Origin: Salvia splendens
Lineage: Eukaryota; Streptophyta; Magnoliopsida; Lamiales; Lamiaceae
Assembly: GCF_004379255.2 (NCBI RefSeq)
Contig: NC_056041.1
Location: forward strand, 1,984,001-2,048,000
Direction: 5' to 3'
Length of the DNA: 64,000 bases
In this document: piece by piece, positions 61,653-64,000 of the stretch
How the letters are laid out: every line of letters starts with the position of its first letter
How positions within the stretch are numbered: position 1 is the first letter of the stretch
Program-made: the position numbers and the translations under genes
Notes under the pieces: generated by a model
What the model was told of the DNA's origin: nothing
Seen by the model: only the letters and a program-made list of their open reading frames with translations
Databases searched by the model: none

Positions 61653-62473
61653 AGGGAACATCATTTTTAGTCTACGAATTTTGCCAAAGTATCCTTTGAA
61701 CTTTGAGTTAGTATCATTTGAGGTACTTTTTACTATTTCTAAGTTTTTTTAGACGAAAATACCCTCAATAACTTAAAGTGTATATATTTTTAATAAATTT
61801 ATCATATACTCATATTTTTTTATAAATATCTTTACAATATATTTTTGACAAATTTTCTAAATATAATTTGACCTTAAATATTATCACTTAATTTTGTGAC
61901 ATGCAAGTAAAATCGCTTCTTCAATTTTTTATATTAATATTTTTAAAAAAATTGAATAAAGAACTTTCTTTAATAATAAAAAATTGAATAAAGATCTTTT
62001 TATAAATATCTTTACAATATATTTTTGACAAATTTTTTAAATATAATTTGACCTTCAATATTATCATTTAATTTTGTGACATGCAAGAAAAGATCTTTAT
62101 TCAATTTTTTATTATTAAAGAAAAGTTCGTTATTCAATTTACAAAAAAATTAATATAAAAAATTGAAGAAGCAATTTTACTTGCATGTCACAAAATTAAG
62201 TGATAATATTTAAGGTCAAATTATATTTAGAAAATTTGTCAAAAATATATTGTAACGATATTTATAAAAAAATATGAGTATATGATAAATTTATTGAAAA
62301 TATATACACTTTAAGGTATTGAGGGTATTTTCGTCCAAAAAAACTTGGAAATAGTAAAAAGTACCTCAAATGATACTAACTCAAAGTTCACGGACCTAAA
62401 ATGATATTTTCAAAGTTTACGGACTTAAAATGATACTTTGGCAAAGTTCGTGGACCAAAAATGATGTTCCTTC
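61653..62473. mobile_element. Long-TIR MITE, MULE-type, copy 1
   Basis: About 821 bp with 9-bp duplications TTTTTAAAA (61644-61652 and 62474-62482). Ends read AGGGAACATCATTTTT and its inverse. The two halves are inverted copies over most of their length (gaggtactttttactatttc near the left, gaaatagtaaaaagtacctc near the right), leaving a short centre around 62090-62130. No coding capacity. Confidence 0.88.
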
Positions 62474-62764
62474 TTTTTAAAAAATAGAATCAGACAAAAT
62501 TAGTACTACTCTTTTTGTCTCAAATGAAGTGAAGTGTTTATTTTCGACAAGAAGCTTAAAAATTTGTGTTTGTGAGTTGAGTGTAAAAAGAATAAAGAAA
62601 AAATAAAAGTGAAAGATAATAGTAGTAAAAAATAAAATAAAAGAGATCAAAAGATTTGGTTTGAAAAAAAGAATTCATTTCTTGAAAAGTACAGATAGAT
62701 TCATTTAGTTTGTGTGATATCTTGAAAAGTATACGGATAGATTAAATGTCGAACTTTTCACTAA

Positions 62765-62873
62765 TTATTAGTTTTCCATATTCTATACAGATAACAAGAT
62801 AAAGTAAGAAAATGAACAATTATTAGTTTTCCATATTCTATACAGATAACAAGATAAAGTAAGAAAATGAACA
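62765..62873. repeat. ~54-bp perfect tandem duplication
   Basis: Two head-to-tail copies of attattagttttccatattc ... gtaagaaaatgaacaa, ending just before the Harbinger-type end at 62886. Confidence 0.92.
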
Positions 62874-62885
62874 ATGAGAATGCTT

Positions 62886-64000
62886 AGAGCATCCACATCC
62901 GTGCTCTTGCCAACGAGCACGGATGTGGGCTCGGCCCTACTTTTTCTGCATGCTCTTAGGCAAGAGCACAACACCCACATCCGTGCTCTTCCGCAAGGAC
63001 GAGCACAAGGGTCCCACCATTCCATTATTCAATTTAAATAAGAGGGAACATCGTTTTTGGTTCACGAACTTTGCCAAAGTATCATTTTAGGTCCGTGAAC
63101 TTTGAAACTATCATTTTAGGTCCGTGAACTTTGAGTTAGTATCATTTGAGGTACTTTTTACTATTTCCAAGTTTTTTTTGGACGAAAATACCCTCATTAC
63201 CTTAAAGTGTATATATTTTTAATAAATTTATCATATATTCATATTTTTTTATAAATATCTTTACAATATATTTTTGACAAATTTTCTAAATATAATTTGA
63301 CCTTAAATATTATCACTTAATTTTGTGACATACAAGTAAAATTGCTTCTTCAATTTTTTATATTAATTTTTTTTAAAAATTGAATAAAGAACTTTCTTTA
63401 ATAATAGAAAATTGAATAAAGATCTTTTTATAAATATCTTTATAATATATTTTTGACAAATTTTCTAGATATAATTTGACCTTCAATATTATCATTTAAT
63501 TTAGTGACATGCAAGAAAAGATCTTTATTTAAATTTTTATTATTAAAGAAAAGTTCTTTATTCAATTTTAAAAAATTAATATAAAAAATTGAAGAAGCAA
63601 TTTTACTTGCATGTCACAAAATTAAGTGATAATATTTAAGGTCAAATTATATTTAGAAAATTTGTCAAAAATATATTGTAAATATATTTATAAAAAATTA
63701 TGAGTATATGATAAATTTATTAAAAATATATACACTTTAAGGTATTGATGGTCTTTTCGTCCAAACAAACTTGGAAATAGTAAAAAGTACCTCAAATGAT
63801 ACTAACTCAAAGTTCACGGACCTAAAATGATACTTTGGCAAAGTTCGTGGACCAAAAATGATGTTCCCTCTTTAAATAAAAACATTTCCACAAAATTAAA
63901 ATGCATTAAAAATACCCGGAATAATATTACAAAATACATTAAAAATTAAAAATTACATAATTAAAATCCTAAAAAATAAAAATTAAATAATTAAACTCCT
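62886..64000 (-). mobile_element. PIF/Harbinger element, left end, running off the window
   Basis: Starts with TTAGAGCATCCACATCCGTG, the GAGCATCC-type end shared with the other Harbinger elements here. It has a GC-rich part with internal inverted pieces of gagcacggatgtggg. After the nested MITE it continues as AT-rich 'aaatacattaaaaattaaaa' sequence, like that downstream of the transposase at 34850-34960. The right end and any transposase lie outside the window. Confidence 0.6.
63052..63870. mobile_element. Long-TIR MITE, MULE-type, copy 2, nested
   Basis: 819 bp with 9-bp duplications TTTAAATAA (63043-63051 and 63871-63879). Ends GAGGGAACATC and inverse. Same family as 61653-62473 and similar over its whole length. 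Nested in the Harbinger element that starts at 62886. Confidence 0.9.

Overview
This is a plant nuclear window: AT-rich, with short exons, GT-AG introns, plant-specific gene families (INDETERMINATE-domain zinc fingers, CBL10-type calcium sensor, EDR1-type Raf kinase, DUF4408/DUF761 protein), many MITEs and a Tat-lineage LTR retrotransposon. It looks like a eudicot, plausibly an asterid; the species cannot be fixed from the sequence. All exon structures were read by eye from splice sites and checked for reading phase.

Layout. 1-6700: AT-rich intergenic DNA. 7318-9397 (+): IDD zinc-finger gene, three exons. 10775-21816: a complete, very young Ty3/gypsy (Tat-type) retrotransposon on the minus strand, with 662-bp LTRs differing at one base and a 5-bp target duplication. 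It carries gag-pro-pol in one frame broken by three stop codons, plus an intron-containing antisense gene on the plus strand. 22751-23217 and 25025-25623: Harbinger-type and hAT-type non-autonomous elements. 26071-30151 (+): FTSH4-like mitochondrial protease, seven exons. 30241-34450: a diverged second copy of the IDD 3' end and its downstream DNA, followed by a second copy of the last ~80 bp of the FTSH4-like gene; several MITEs are inserted in it. 34677-35712: deleted PIF/Harbinger element. 37768-38592 (-): DUF4408/DUF761 protein. 42811-45052 (+): ZIP metal transporter with a zinc-deficiency response element in its promoter. 45206-47035: near-complete PIF/Harbinger transposase with three stops. 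47880-48976: long-TIR foldback element. 49267-54522 (+): Raf-like MAP3K (EDR1 family, RAF3 type), 14 exons. 55404-57398 (-): CBL10-like calcium sensor, nine exons. 58398-58603: five palindromes and a tRNA-Asp-like relic. 58775-60757 (+): 5'-truncated, frameshifted class IV histone deacetylase (HDA2-like). 61653-62473 and 63052-63870: two related long-TIR elements with 9-bp target duplications, the second nested in a Harbinger element that runs off the window.

The host genes have unrelated functions, as is usual in plants, so there is no operon logic. The main structure is evolutionary. A tandem duplication covering the IDD 3' end to the FTSH4 3' end, followed by a deletion in the second copy, explains 8805-34530. 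Transposon insertions are then layered on top and can be dated relative to it. The items most worth a second look are the retrotransposon (near-identical LTRs but three nonsense codons, and a spliced antisense gene), the duplication, the zinc-response element, the Raf gene lacking a conserved central segment, and the palindrome/tRNA cluster.
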